Below are positions 1 through 9,715 of a stretch of DNA of 33,244 bases, one piece after another; position 1 is the first letter of the stretch; each line of letters opens with the position of its first letter. The stretch comes from Scytalidium lignicola. Taxonomy: Eukaryota; Ascomycota; Leotiomycetes. The stretch lies in NCBI GenBank assembly GCA_002812745.2, contig NCSJ02000427.1, positions 1-33,244 on the forward strand. Reading direction: 5' to 3'. The notes under the pieces were generated by a model. It was not told where the DNA came from. It saw nothing but the letters and a program-made list of their open reading frames with translations, and did no database searches. Made by a program: the position numbers and the translations under genes.

Positions 1-195
1 CAGATTTAAGGTTTTTCCTATTAATAATAGGTAAATCACTATTAAATGTNTAAAATTAATTAATTAATTATAATAAATTATATAAAACTTACTTTTTTAT
101 ATAATTGAATAAATCTTTATAAGATTTACTTTCAATTATATTAAATGATAAATTATTTGAAATAATAAATTTTAAAAGTAAACTTTTAAAAGTAT
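1..195 (-). pseudogene. hAT-family transposase remnant (fragment)
   Basis: AT-rich. Read on the minus strand, a degenerate coding trace is visible (LLLKFIISNNLSFNIIES, then KDLFNYIK). After a putative 58-bp-scale intron that begins GTAAGT and ends TTTAATAG, it continues as SDLPIINRKNLKS. This order resembles the N-terminal part of fungal hAT transposases, where a stretch of the type 'nnLpFniiEs..fkdLl..l' precedes 'iisRkTLk'. The catalytic core is not in the window. The fragment stops abruptly at the copia LTR at 202. A single N at position 50 lies inside it. The family call rests on pattern memory only. Confidence 0.45.
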
Positions 196-201
196 TATTA
201 T

Positions 202-395
202 TGTCGGTTCACCTGTAGCACGAAGTACGGTATGCAATTATACGTAATATACTCGTTGTACTATTCCATGGTTGTTGTACGAATAGGGGTAGGAGGGTGA
301 AGCTGTAAGAGCTTCGCTTGTTCCCACTACCTAATCAGGACTAGCTTATAGGGGCACGTGAATATCACATGTATGTAACCACTATTCTACTAACA
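202..395 (-). repeat. Copia 3' LTR (left copy), nearly undamaged
   Basis: This is a 194-bp repeat starting TGTCGG and ending CTAACA. It lines up without gaps with 6210-6403. By hand count there are 39 differences, of which 38 are transitions in which this copy has C or G and the other copy has T or A. That one-way pattern means this copy escaped RIP while its partner did not. It lies next to the RNase H end of the minus-strand element, which makes it the 3' LTR. Confidence 0.92.
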
Positions 396-479
396 CTAGA
401 GCTACTCTAAAAATGGCCGTACACTGTAACTCCTAAAACACTCAAATCCGTAGAGTTTTCCTAATCGCATGCTAATTGC

Positions 480-2700
480 CTAATTGGGAATAGCTCAAAA
501 TCCTTCCTCCGTACGATTCTCCGTTCTGCCACTTACACCGTCATGTTCTACCCATTCTACCACTTCCAATTGCACTTTATTCATATCCAACAGCTGTTTT
601 AAAGCGTTAGATAGCTTTCCTTTGGTCATGGAATCAGCTGGGTTTGTGGTTCCTTCAATCCATCATACTTCAGCGATCTGACGTCGTTCATACGCTTAGC
701 GGAGGCATATCATGTTAATCATAAGCTGCTTTTCTTATGTGGTTCCCAACTTAACAAGGTAATTGTACAGTAACCTTGAATCCGTACATATAACCAGTAG
801 GAGGTTGATTTTAAGGATTCCTTCGATAGTTAACTTGATCACAACCCTCATATTGAATCCATAAGCTATTCTGTACAATTCTAAGGCTAAAATGCTATAT
901 ATAACCCTTTTGCACTTGATCGACATCCAATATAGTGTATTCACGTTTCCCTTACAGTCTACGAGTACTATAATGTAATCAATTTGTGATGATAAGTCTT
1001 TGTTATTCGCAAATGAAGTGTTTGTAAAGACTAATAATTATAGTATCTCCTTATCAAGCTTGACGAATTGTATTCTCCTGGTAACATTCTGGATCTGCCA
1101 TTGTAAGCGTTTATTTAGTGATTTTATGTCTTCTTGGCTAAGATCAATAGCTTAAACAACTACTGATAAGTTATATAACGCTTCTGGTTAGCAAACTGAA
1201 GCTATATATACTCCTTGAATACGTTGTGCAATATATTGCTTCTTGGTAGTAAGGTTTTGGTGTATAATTCCTTATAAGCTTGTTGTAATAGCTGATTTCC
1301 CGGTTATAAGCTGTAGATTAGCATACTAGTACTCTTGAGTAAGTAAAATTCCAGTATTGTTCAATTGTATAATATCTTTATTGAACTTGATTCCCTTGCT
1401 GGTAGTCAACATTTTATGTTCTTTTACTAGGAAGTTAGCCTTTTTTAGTTGTTCTTGCTCAAGTTCAGCAAATTAGGCATCTCCGACAAACAAGGTATTG
1501 TCAGTTTAAAACCTTACAACACCGAAAGGTTCAGTGCTATATAATAAGCAAAGGTCATATGTTGACGGTTTTATAACAAGTGCTTTGATGTGATGAGAGT
1601 AGTAAGTCTGAAACCAGTGGTTTCTAGCTTCAAGAACTCCGTAAAGTGGTTTCACAACCTGTAGAATTAAACCTTCATGGAGACCAAGTTGTTCTATAAG
1701 CTCTAGAGGTAGCCGTATGTAGAAATCCTGATTCAGTAGGGTAGTAGACTGTACATACGCTTGTGAAATGTCCTGTAAGTATATACTTATGTCTTTATGC
1801 TCTATAGTAGTAATACAGAGAATAATATGTTGGCTGACATGTTGAATAATAAGCGATTAGGTTAAAACAAGCTTCTTCCTGTTGTCCTTGTAAGCTTGTA
1901 CTACAAGGTATGACTTTTCAAAAGCTTTTTCAGTTCCCTTGTTTTTGATTTCGTCCACAAACCTAGCGTTGAATATGTATATATTGTTAGGCATACTTTG
2001 AAGGTTTACAATCTCGAAAACGCCCTTTTCAAGTAGTCCTGATATTTCAGCTTGACATGAGGCTGCAAATTGGGGTTCTAATTCCTCATCTTACAAGAAA
2101 GCAATAATTTCAAGGTATTTACAAGGTCTTCCACATCTTTGCTTTACAGATGGTACTGGTAGTGGAATGACAGTTATAGTCGACTTGTTGAGCTCCTCTT
2201 AGTGCTCTTCATTAACTGTAATTCCTAGCTCTAGCTCTAATAACTTAATTCTATTGATTCCTTCCATAAGTATAAGGTATGGTTTCACAACCGTTGACCT
2301 AAATGGTGTGTTCCCATGCAGTAGTACTAATACGCATGTTTCTCTGTCTATACTTACAAACTTGTATAGCTTTTCCCAGCTTCCATTCTAGCCTGTGTTT
2401 CTTGCTCTCTACATAAGAACATCTGAATTCAGCGGTAGGTCATGAATAGTGTTTACATCAGGGCTGTTGTACATGTTGATTGTGTCTTGTACTTGTCGTT
2501 TTACCTTGATTTTGCTGATTTCCTCCATAGCCTTCTTGATTGCCATGGCTCTCTAGCTTACGGTTAAGGCTGGAATGTTAAGTTCTAACATGCATAGGTA
2601 AGCGTTGTAAACTAGTAATGTGAGGACAAGTCCGTCAGGTCCTATTAAATTGTTAACAGCCTTGAACACCATCTATAAAGCTATATCTTTGTCAAGATTG
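480..2700 (-). pseudogene. Copia pol remnant: integrase C-terminus, reverse transcriptase, RNase H
   Basis: Minus-strand reading gives the integrase C-terminal region (GPDGLVLTLLVYNAYLCMLE near 2640-2580, then PLNSDVLM and TPFRSTVVKP). Next comes the RVT_2 reverse transcriptase (NKGTEKAFEKSYLVVQAYKD near 1950-1890, DISQAYVQSTTLLNQDFYIRLP near 1780-1700), and finally the RNase H tail (WIEGTTNPADSMTKGKLSNA near 660-600). Stops sit where Gln or Trp codons are expected (CAG to TAG, TGG to TAG or TGA). The reverse transcriptase active-site motif at 1494-1505 reads T-D-N-T instead of the usual T-D-D-T, a G-to-A loss of a catalytic aspartate. The mutation load is moderate and the protein is easy to read, unlike the region beyond 2700. 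Confidence 0.88.
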
Positions 2701-5700
2701 TAAATTTCAATTATAATTATTTAATAAGTATATTATATAAGTGTATAATATTATTCAACATAGTTAATTAAGTTGTAAACTTTTATTAAGATTACTTTTA
2801 AAGTTATTCTTATAGTTATAATACTCTATTAAAACTCTTTACTAATAAAGTTCTTTCTAGTATTAGTAACAATTTAATTTAAAGGCCTTAAATAAGTATT
2901 AATCTAATAAGTGTGTAAAATATTTTAAATGTACTTTACATTAATATTTTAAAGTTATTTATTAGCTTGGTAATGTATTCCTTTGTTAACAATATAAAGT
3001 ATAAGTTTGTTGTTAATGTAAAAGACATTAATAATAATAAAGTAGTTAAAGCTAATGTTATTTTATAATTTGAATTTAAATCTTCTTAATGACTTCTTAT
3101 AACATTAATAATAAGTATAAAACTTAGTAAAGTATTTTAATATATCCTTGTTAATATTATAACTTGTATAATCTAATATATATTGTAATCTAATTATTAA
3201 CAAGTAACTAAAACATTAGTATAAATGTTNTAATTNTANATTAGTCAAGAAACAAAAGTTTTCCTTTAATGAATCAAAAACAAAANGTATATAAAGATAT
3301 GTCCTAAAGTAAAAANGCTATAGCTAAATTATTATATGACCAGAATGCTTTCTTGTAAAGTAATAAGTAAGTTTGTAAGGTTGTTAAAATACATGCTTAA
3401 TTAGTCTGTATCCATTAAGTATAACAAAAAGGATATAGTTAACTTAACTACATAAAATTTAATTTGTCCAATTGATATATTCATTAGTATAAAACCTATT
3501 GAAGTTATACTCTTGATTCTGAATTGTATTATCACTATACCTTTAATTGTAATATTCAGTACTATAGTTTAGTCTACTTATTGTAAAGCTTTGAATTAAC
3601 TATAACTAGTTGTAAAGTACTTTATGACTTTTATATCAATTAAGATTCCATGAAATTGTCTTGAATCATACCTTGCTAAACTCTTCACATTGTACACTTC
3701 CATTGTAATTATTGTAAAGGTTTTTAAGTTAAGTTCCTAAGGGTAATTCTCAGTCATTAACACCTTAGTAGTTAATTGGTATAAGAAAGCATTATTAATT
3801 AATTCTATAGTAATTAGTATAATTAATTCTACTAAGAAACTTCTACATAAGGTAAAGAATGTAATTATAGTAAAGAATGTAGTTTCAAGTTAGTCAAGTT
3901 CCTTAAAGCTTATTTCTACATCATTATAAGCAAATAAGGTCTTGAAAGTAAGGTTTAATTTGTCTTCTTTAGAGTTACTTCCTTCATAATCAACAATATA
4001 TTGTTTAAACTATTCATTGAAATGTTGTTCAGAATTACAAACACTAAAGCTAAATTTACCTATATTTCTAGCTTTAAAACATGTTTTCTCTACATCTTAC
4101 TCTTCTTACAAGTGTTTTTATGATTAACACCCTTCCCTTTTGCATATAAAGCATCTTCCTTACATTTAAGAGTATAAAGTAATATGTTTAAAGCCTTATA
4201 GATTAAATTGTTAACTTGTACTATAATTAGTATAATAATAACAATTTGTAAAGTAAGTTTCACCATTGTATTCTTACTCCTTTTCCTTCTTATATAATAT
4301 GATAGACAAATGGAGTTTGTTAATAAATTACTCTAAGTCTTTTAATAAGTTTAAAATAGTATATCTACATATTAGAAATCCTTGGCAAGCAATAATCAAC
4401 TTCTTATAAAGAATATTAATCATCTTGTAAGCTGGTTAAAAGTTATATTAAAGCTCTTAAAGCTTGTTGATAAGCAATTGTATATTCTCAAGTATTATTT
4501 TCCTAAGATTTACAATTATGATCAAGGTTAACATTATACCTTCTTATTCATTATGGATTTGATGATAATATGTAAGTCCTTCATAAAAGTTATATAAGTA
4601 AGTGTATACTTCTTTGAATATATGTTTAACAAGGTTATTAATAATAAAATAACCTTTTACTAACCTTATTAGCATAATAAGAAATGCTTTAATATAGAAT
4701 TCCTCTAGCAATTCTACTTATTTATAATAACTCTTGAAGATTATCAATTTGTATTTAAAATTACTAATTACTCTATTGTACTTTTAATCTTCTATGTACA
4801 TCTTTACAATATCAAAGACTTATTTCATATACACAAGCTAAGTTGAAGGTGATAATGATAAGCTAAGCTTATAATAAGAGTTATAATCTTATTATAACTT
4901 GTAAAACTGTTAATAGTTATTCTAAGAAGTTATAAAGGTTAGAAAAGTACTTAATTCTTAACTTATGTACATTAAACTAAAAATCTTAAAGTTGATTTAA
5001 GCATTTATAAGGTAAGTAACTATAAGAAGTATAATAATTATAAAGGTAATAAGTCCTTTTTAAAAATCTTAAAAAGTATATTAAAAGTCTTCTTCATTTT
5101 ATAAGTATTATTCTTCCTCTTGTATAACATCTACAAGAGTTTAAGCAATTGTAATACTCTTAGTATTATATATTATATATACATTACCATAATGAAGGTA
5201 ATTCTATAAGCTTTGTATTTCTTTCTAAGTAATAACCTTAAAGGTATTAATTATAAAATTCTTAAAGTCCTCTTAGAATAAGTCTTATAAGTTTGTATTA
5301 TTAGTTCTATTAAAGTAATACTTATAAACTTTAATAATTAAGTATTCTTGTATATCCTTTATAATAACATTTTTNAGAGTTTATTCCTTATTCTTATTTC
5401 TTGATTAATACTGTCTAATTTACCCTTATAGTACTCTTTATCACCCTTATAATAGTTTCCAGCTTATTCTCCTTTGTAATCCTTGTTATATTTCCCATTT
5501 CTACTATATTTCTTGTTATTCCTAAGCTTTACATTACTATCTACTAATACTAGTACAAAATGCTTAAGTAATTGAAAAGTAAAGTTAATTACACTTAAGT
5601 ATAAAGAGTATTTACTTGTAAGTAATAAACTTTATAATCTTAAGAACTTGAACAAATATCTTCAAGGGTATAATAACTTCTTAGTCTTCTTAATTGTCAT

Positions 5701-6209
5701 AATTCTATAAATTCCTAAATTCTTTTGTATACTTGTAAAAGCTTATAATTCTATGATGAAAATGAAGGTAAGGTAAAAGATTATAGTTTTGACATGTTAT
5801 TTCCAGTCTATAAGAAGAATAATAAAGAATATAAGTAGTTTTTAAATAGAAATTAATAAAAATAAGTTGTAAAAGAATAGTTTTTCAAATAAAATTAGTT
5901 AATTAACTGATTATACAACTTTATAAGTAGATTATCTAATGTTTAACTAAATATGTTATTTTTTAACAAAAACAAGTTTAACAATAATAATTACAAAAGT
6001 AAATTACTTAACATTTAATTAATCAAGTTATAAGTTGGTAAATAATTATTTCCTCTTTTGACTAAGTGGATTTCAGCTTTGTAAGTAGACTATTAAATGT
6101 TCAACTGAACAAAAGTTATAATCTCCTAAGATTTAACTTTAAAAGTAGATTGCTTAATGTTTAACCAATTGAATAATAATCTCCTAATCTATATATACAA
6201 ACTAATTAG
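2700..6209 (-). pseudogene. Copia gag, protease and integrase-core remnant, RIP-saturated
   Basis: This is very AT-rich, but minus-strand coding traces are continuous with the previous entry. Just above 2700 the reading matches the integrase stretch Y-V-E-x-Y-x-T-P-L-x-x-x-Y-E-I with Arg codons turned to stops. Around 3300-3720 a retropepsin is readable (SLARYDSRQFHGILID, then IGQIKFYVVK). Its D-T-G catalytic triplet has become D-I-K at about 3629-3637. Around 4040-4130 lies a Cys/His knuckle followed by an acidic linker (QYIVDYEGSNSKED). Around 5380-5530 lies a Lys/Gly/Tyr-rich basic tail. Five ambiguous bases (3230, 3236, 3239, 3286, 3316) and one at 5375 fall here, four of the six beside or near A or T runs. 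Confidence 0.75.
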
Positions 6210-6403
6210 TATTAGTTTATTTGTAACATGAAGTATAGTATATAATTATACATAATATACTTGTTATACTATTCTATAATTGTTATACAATTAAAGGTAA
6301 GAGAATGAAGTTATAAGAACTTCACTTGTTCTTATTACTTAATCAGGACTAGCTTATAAGGGCATGTGAATATCATATGTATGTAATTACTATTCTACTA
6401 ACA
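6210..6403 (-). repeat. Copia 5' LTR (right copy), heavily RIP-mutated
   Basis: This is the 194-bp partner of 202-395, starting TATTAG instead of TGTCGG because of transitions and ending in the same CTAACA. The single transversion relative to the left copy is near the middle (AATAGG against ATTAAA). A primer-binding site next to it, below 6210, is no longer recognisable. Confidence 0.92.
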
Positions 6404-7570
6404 ATAAGTATTACTTTAAGGTTATTCATTAGTTATTATATAATTTACAGTTTATAAAAGGTATTCTTATTATCCTTAGTAATAATTTCACTTAGATTTT
6501 GCTAGTAATAGTAAAAGGAACTTAAGCAAATGTTATTTATGCTTATTTACAATATTCCTTTATATAATCTCATTTAAAGAAGTTATAATTAATCATTAAT
6601 ATATATATACAACTTAAAGATAAAAAAGTTAACTTTATTTAATAAATTAAGTTATTATCTTATAATATAGCCTTGAATAAGCTTATTTCTATTCTAGATA
6701 AAGTTCTTAAATATATTAACTTAAATGAGTTATTTAAGAGTATATACTTTATATCTTTGCTTAAACATACTTTTACTAAATTCAATGCTTTTTATAATAA
6801 AGCTTTACTTATAACATTAAATCATATAGTGAAAGAGTTAAATATAAAGGTTTTAAAGTAGTTTTTAAGAGTTAAATATTCTTATATATCTGTAAATTCA
6901 ACTAATATAAACAAACAAGATGATGGTTTATATTAATATCTTGTAGAAATGTTATAATTGATTAAACTCTTATATTTATCCTCTTCTAAGCTTATATTAA
7001 AGGTTAATATCCTAATAATATTAATGTATAACTTATATCTTATTAAAGAGTTGTATAATAGTAATTAAATAGTTATAACCATTTTATAAGTATATATAAT
7101 TAAGGGTCAACTGTTAGAAACTGATTTTGACAATTAAAAACATACAATTCCTCAAATCAAACTTTCTTCTAACAAGGTTAATCTATTGTTTACACTTAAC
7201 CATAAGCAATTCTCCTTTTGAGTATGTTTTGCTATAATTATAAATAAAGCTCAAGGTTAATCATTTGACAAAGTTAGCCTTAATTTACATAACCTTGTCT
7301 TTATACATGGTCAGTTTTATATAACAATCTCTTGAACTACTTTTGTAAGAGGTTTATCTATTCTTTTACTAGAAGGAGTTATTACAACTATTAATGTAAT
7401 ATATCCTGAAGTTCTAAACAATCTTATAGTTTAATATTTATGTATATCACAATTCAGAATGTTTTAAGAGTATAAGGGAAAAGGAAAAAGAAAATCAATT
7501 CTATAATATACCTTAATTAAGACCCTTTATAAGATTTCACTCCTCTTCTTCGTCACTGGTTATAATTAGC
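6404..7570 (+). pseudogene. Helitron-type PIF1-like helicase, C-terminal half, RIP-saturated
   Basis: Plus-strand reading recovers helicase motifs in order. A 'GGIPIILSGDFRQILPVI..GTRANVI'-like block lies at about 6460-6540, with D and R lost to transitions. At about 6890-7080 is the 'LxPSxLPxxxLxLKvnxPIiLmrNLxPxxGLCNG' region. At about 7190-7310 is the terminal block F-A-I-I-I-N-K-A-Q-G, followed by LNLHNLVFIHGQFYITIS. The tail reads YPEVLNNLIV near 7395-7430 and continues to about 7570. These are the Pif1/RecD-like motifs of Helitron Rep-Hel proteins. The N-terminal half and Rep domain are missing, because the copia LTR abuts at 6403. A 62-residue open stretch at 6673-6861 is part of this remnant, not a separate gene. 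Confidence 0.75.
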
Positions 7571-8046
7571 ATAACTAGTTCCATTTGGAGTTAAGCTTGA
7601 CAATACTTCTACTTAGAATGAGTTATCTTTACAGCCTCCAAGACATAGTCTTAGAATGTCTCTGTAAGATTATGCAACCTTTCAGCTAAGAGGGGGCTAG
7701 CAAGAGCAAGAGTAAGAGCAAGAGTAAGGGCAAGAACAACAAGGCTAGCTTTCAAATAGTTAGTTACAGTTTATACAGCTTAAGGAAGAGATTACTTATT
7801 ACCATCAGGTTGGAATGAACCAACCAGACCAATTAAGGCTAGCACAACACAACAAGGACTACTAAGGCTAAGGGCAAGAGCAAGAGCAGGGGCAGGAGTA
7901 AGAGTATTAACAGAGCTACCAAAGTTATTAGCTAGGGCTATGCTTGGAATGACAAGAGCCAGGACTTATACTACAATTTAAGCGGCTTGGAGATTGTTAT
8001 GCACTATTTGGTTAACCCTTTACAGTTTGTAAATAGGTAGAATATG
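7571..8046. other. Transition zone with simple (AAGAGC)-like repeats
   Basis: Base composition returns to normal here. Two purine-rich low-complexity tracts at about 7696-7732 and 7865-7905 are built from AAGAGC, AAGAGT and GGGCAAG units. On the plus strand they read as Ser/Lys or Arg/Ala alternations. Some coding-like plus-strand stretch exists between them (LYYNLSGLEIVMHYLVNPLQ near 7965-8030), but it is interrupted and not recognised. On the minus strand the region may hold a second exon of the neighbouring Cys-rich gene. Confidence 0.4.
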
Positions 8047-8367
8047 TCACTTACAATGCCTGATGCTGCACCAAGAGCCAGAAGAGTTATAATAACAATT
8101 ACAACAACTACCACCAAACAGACCAGGAACTATCACACAAGCTGTCCTTGGGCAGTAGCCTGATTTACAATAACGGCATACGGCCATCCTAACATTCTCA
8201 ACTCCTCGAATCTGGCCTATGAAGGCCTCATCGTTTTGGATATAGCCCCCATTAAAAGCACGACCAGCATGCAAGATGAGAACATGTACAGCTGGCATTA
8301 GAGCTAGTTGCTGGACAGAAACAGTGTTACGGAGTGTAACACCTGAAATGGTAACGGAGTTAGACAT
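8047..8367 (-). CDS. Cys-rich protein resembling fungal DUF3716 domain
   Basis: A 106-residue ORF starts with ATG at 8367. The C-terminal half carries evenly spaced cysteines: C-R-Y-C-K-S-G-Y-C, then ACVIVPGLFGGSCCNCYYN, then WCS. The order C-x2-C ... C-x-V-x-P-G ... C-x2-C ... C-S is what I recall for DUF3716, a fungal-specific putative zinc-binding domain of unknown function; this is a motif match, not a search result. The last codons (CAT TGT AAG TGA) contain a perfect GTAAGT donor, so the stop may be intronic. A TTAACC branch-like sequence and an AAATAG acceptor follow at about 7990-8000. Function unknown. It may be a real two-exon gene or a transposon-associated ORF beside the Helitron. 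Confidence 0.55.
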   Translation of the reverse strand: MSNSVTISGVTLRNTVSVQQLALMPAVHVLILHAGRAFNGGYIQNDEAFIGQIRGVENVRMAVCRYCKSGYCPRTACVIVPGLFGGSCCNCYYNSSGSWCSIRHCK

Positions 8368-9154
8368 GATGGTGATAACGATGGTGGTTTAGAGTAGTTG
8401 TAGTAGTAGTAGTTGTAAGTGCCAAAGAAAGAAGATTTGGGAGATGGTTTAGAGGTGGTAATATATAACTTTACAGTCAATAGCAATCTGATTTCATTGT
8501 CTTTATTCACATATTAGCATGTCAATAAAGCTATGACTTATAGTTCTATTCAGAGTTGATTCTTTGTATTGTAGTAGTACTAAGAATAGCTATGGTTATA
8601 TTGTTGAAAGAGAACTGAGGTTATCGTTCCTTTTGTCATACGAAACTAAAATAACTTCTTTTACGGTTCGTTACAGTCAAATCCATTGTTATATCACTAT
8701 TTTAGGGCCGTACAAAGGAGGTGGTTAAAAGAAAGGGAGGCTGATTATGTAATGAGATATCACATGCACTAAGGGGGTGCGAAGCACCCCCCACCTACGA
8801 GCGGAGCGAGTAGCAAGCTTTGCTTGTGAAGTCATAATTCAACACGCACTCCTTGCAAAAGGAAGCCTTTATGCTCATCCCGAGTAAACTGAGAAATGTA
8901 TAAATGTATAAATTTTGATGTAATTATTTCGATTTTCTGGAATCTGAAGAAGTAATCAAAAAATCCGTATTACGCAATGAAGTCGGTATCACCGCTACTC
9001 GCTTGACCAACACATTTTTGGTAAGCGCGTTAAAATCATGCCTTTTTGTGGTAGAAACATAAATTCAAAACCGCAACGCCATCATTTGAAATTATCATCA
9101 TTCTATTCTATATTAAAAGCAAGTCAGCAAATCAATTAGCTAAGATATTGAATC
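8368..9154. other. Intergenic, with a GTA/TTG-type simple repeat and a hairpin trio
   Basis: No coding region was recognised. Near 8395-8417 a run of AGT/TGT triplets forms a short microsatellite just upstream of the Cys-rich ORF. The hairpin cluster at 8773-8826 is listed separately. The rest up to the MYND start shows nothing I can support. Confidence 0.5.
8773..8826. repeat. Three consecutive GC-NNN-GC hairpins
   Basis: Three back-to-back stem-loops. The first is GGGGGTGC-GAA-GCACCCCC at 8773-8791. The second is CTAC-GA-GC-GGA-GC-GA-GTAG at 8795-8813, where two G.A mismatch pairs interrupt the stem. The third is CAAGC-TTT-GCTTG at 8814-8826. Each has a three-base loop closed by G-C/C-G. 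They could be a transposon terminus, a structured insertion or a regulatory element; no adjacent ORF explains them. Confidence 0.7.
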
Positions 9155-9715
9155 ATGGCTACCTGTCCAGTTCGCTTCGAATTCCACTGCGAAAACGCTC
9201 CCGAGAAGCTCAAGTTCATTCACAATGTCCCTCGCAGCTTCGTCACGTCCGACGCTCAAACCGCCCAACGTGATCCTGGGTATGCCAATAGATTTGCCAC
9301 TATGCTACAGCCTATTATGAAAGAACATGAAGCTGCCTGTCTTGCCGCTTCAAACCCTCGATGTGGAAATTGTGGGTCACCCACAATGAAAACGGTACAA
9401 ACACCTATGTCTTGGCTGCACATTGTGAACGATCCTTTCGTCAATGTATGGGTCAATCCCATATGTGGAAAAGGCGAATGTGAAATCAAGACACGGCAGC
9501 AAATCCAGAGTATGATGGCTATTATTGCTGGAGAGGGTCAAAGCCAAGGAGCTTCGGCTCCTGGGACCACTGTGGAAATCATGTCTTGCAACGTATGTGG
9601 AAAGACGGAAGGGATAAAGAGGTGTGCACAATGCAAAGCCGTGGCATACTGCGGGAGGGAACACCAGAAGGCGGACTGGAAAGCACATAAGAAAATATGT
9701 CGTCCCAGTCAGTAA
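9155..9715 (+). CDS. MYND-type zinc-finger protein
   Basis: An intact 186-residue single-exon ORF with an ATG start. The C-terminal MYND finger is complete: C145-x2-C148-x8-C157-x2-C160-x5-C166-x3-H170-x7-H178-x3-C182. MYND fingers bind two zinc ions and mediate protein contacts, often with proline-rich partners. Upstream, paired cysteines (C70-x2-C73 and C104-x4-C109) suggest a second small zinc site. No SET domain is present, so it is not a SMYD methyltransferase. There is no signal peptide or membrane segment, so it is probably cytosolic or nuclear. Small MYND proteins of this form are common in fungi and mostly uncharacterised. Both neighbours are unrelated and no operon-like link is expected. 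Confidence 0.85.
   Translation: MATCPVRFEFHCENAPEKLKFIHNVPRSFVTSDAQTAQRDPGYANRFATMLQPIMKEHEAACLAASNPRCGNCGSPTMKTVQTPMSWLHIVNDPFVNVWVNPICGKGECEIKTRQQIQSMMAIIAGEGQSQGASAPGTTVEIMSCNVCGKTEGIKRCAQCKAVAYCGREHQKADWKAHKKICRPSQ

Larger units (their letters stand above)
202..6403 (-). mobile_element. Full-length Ty1/copia LTR retrotransposon, RIP-mutated, mosaic
   Basis: The element is 6.2 kb and bounded by two 194-bp direct repeats that both end in TAACA. Coding traces run on the minus strand in copia order: gag and zinc-knuckle region (about 5530-4040), retropepsin (about 3720-3300), integrase (about 3200-2480), reverse transcriptase (about 2100-1250) and RNase H (about 700-480). Integrase before reverse transcriptase separates Ty1/copia from Ty3/gypsy. 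All domains carry stops. Bases 202 to about 2700 are fairly GC-balanced with scattered nonsense codons, while about 2700-6403 is extremely AT-rich. No matching target-site duplication is visible: ATTAT lies before 202 and ATAAG after 6403. It cannot be autonomous. Confidence 0.9.

Noticed and set aside
301..330. GAGCTTCGCT palindrome-like sequence as an independent regulatory site
   Set aside because: It lies inside the copia LTR and is part of the repeat.
6673..6861. A 62-codon open stretch in AT-rich DNA
   Set aside because: It falls between two blocks of the same Helitron helicase trace and is AT-biased; it is part of that remnant, not a gene.
1..7570. Mitochondrial origin for the AT-rich left block
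   Set aside because: The coding traces are nuclear transposons and the base bias is explained by one-way transitions seen between the LTRs.
8304..8510. Minus-strand open stretch rich in Tyr/Ser upstream of the Cys-rich ORF
   Set aside because: It comes from the AGT/TGT microsatellite and overlaps the DUF3716-like ORF in another frame.
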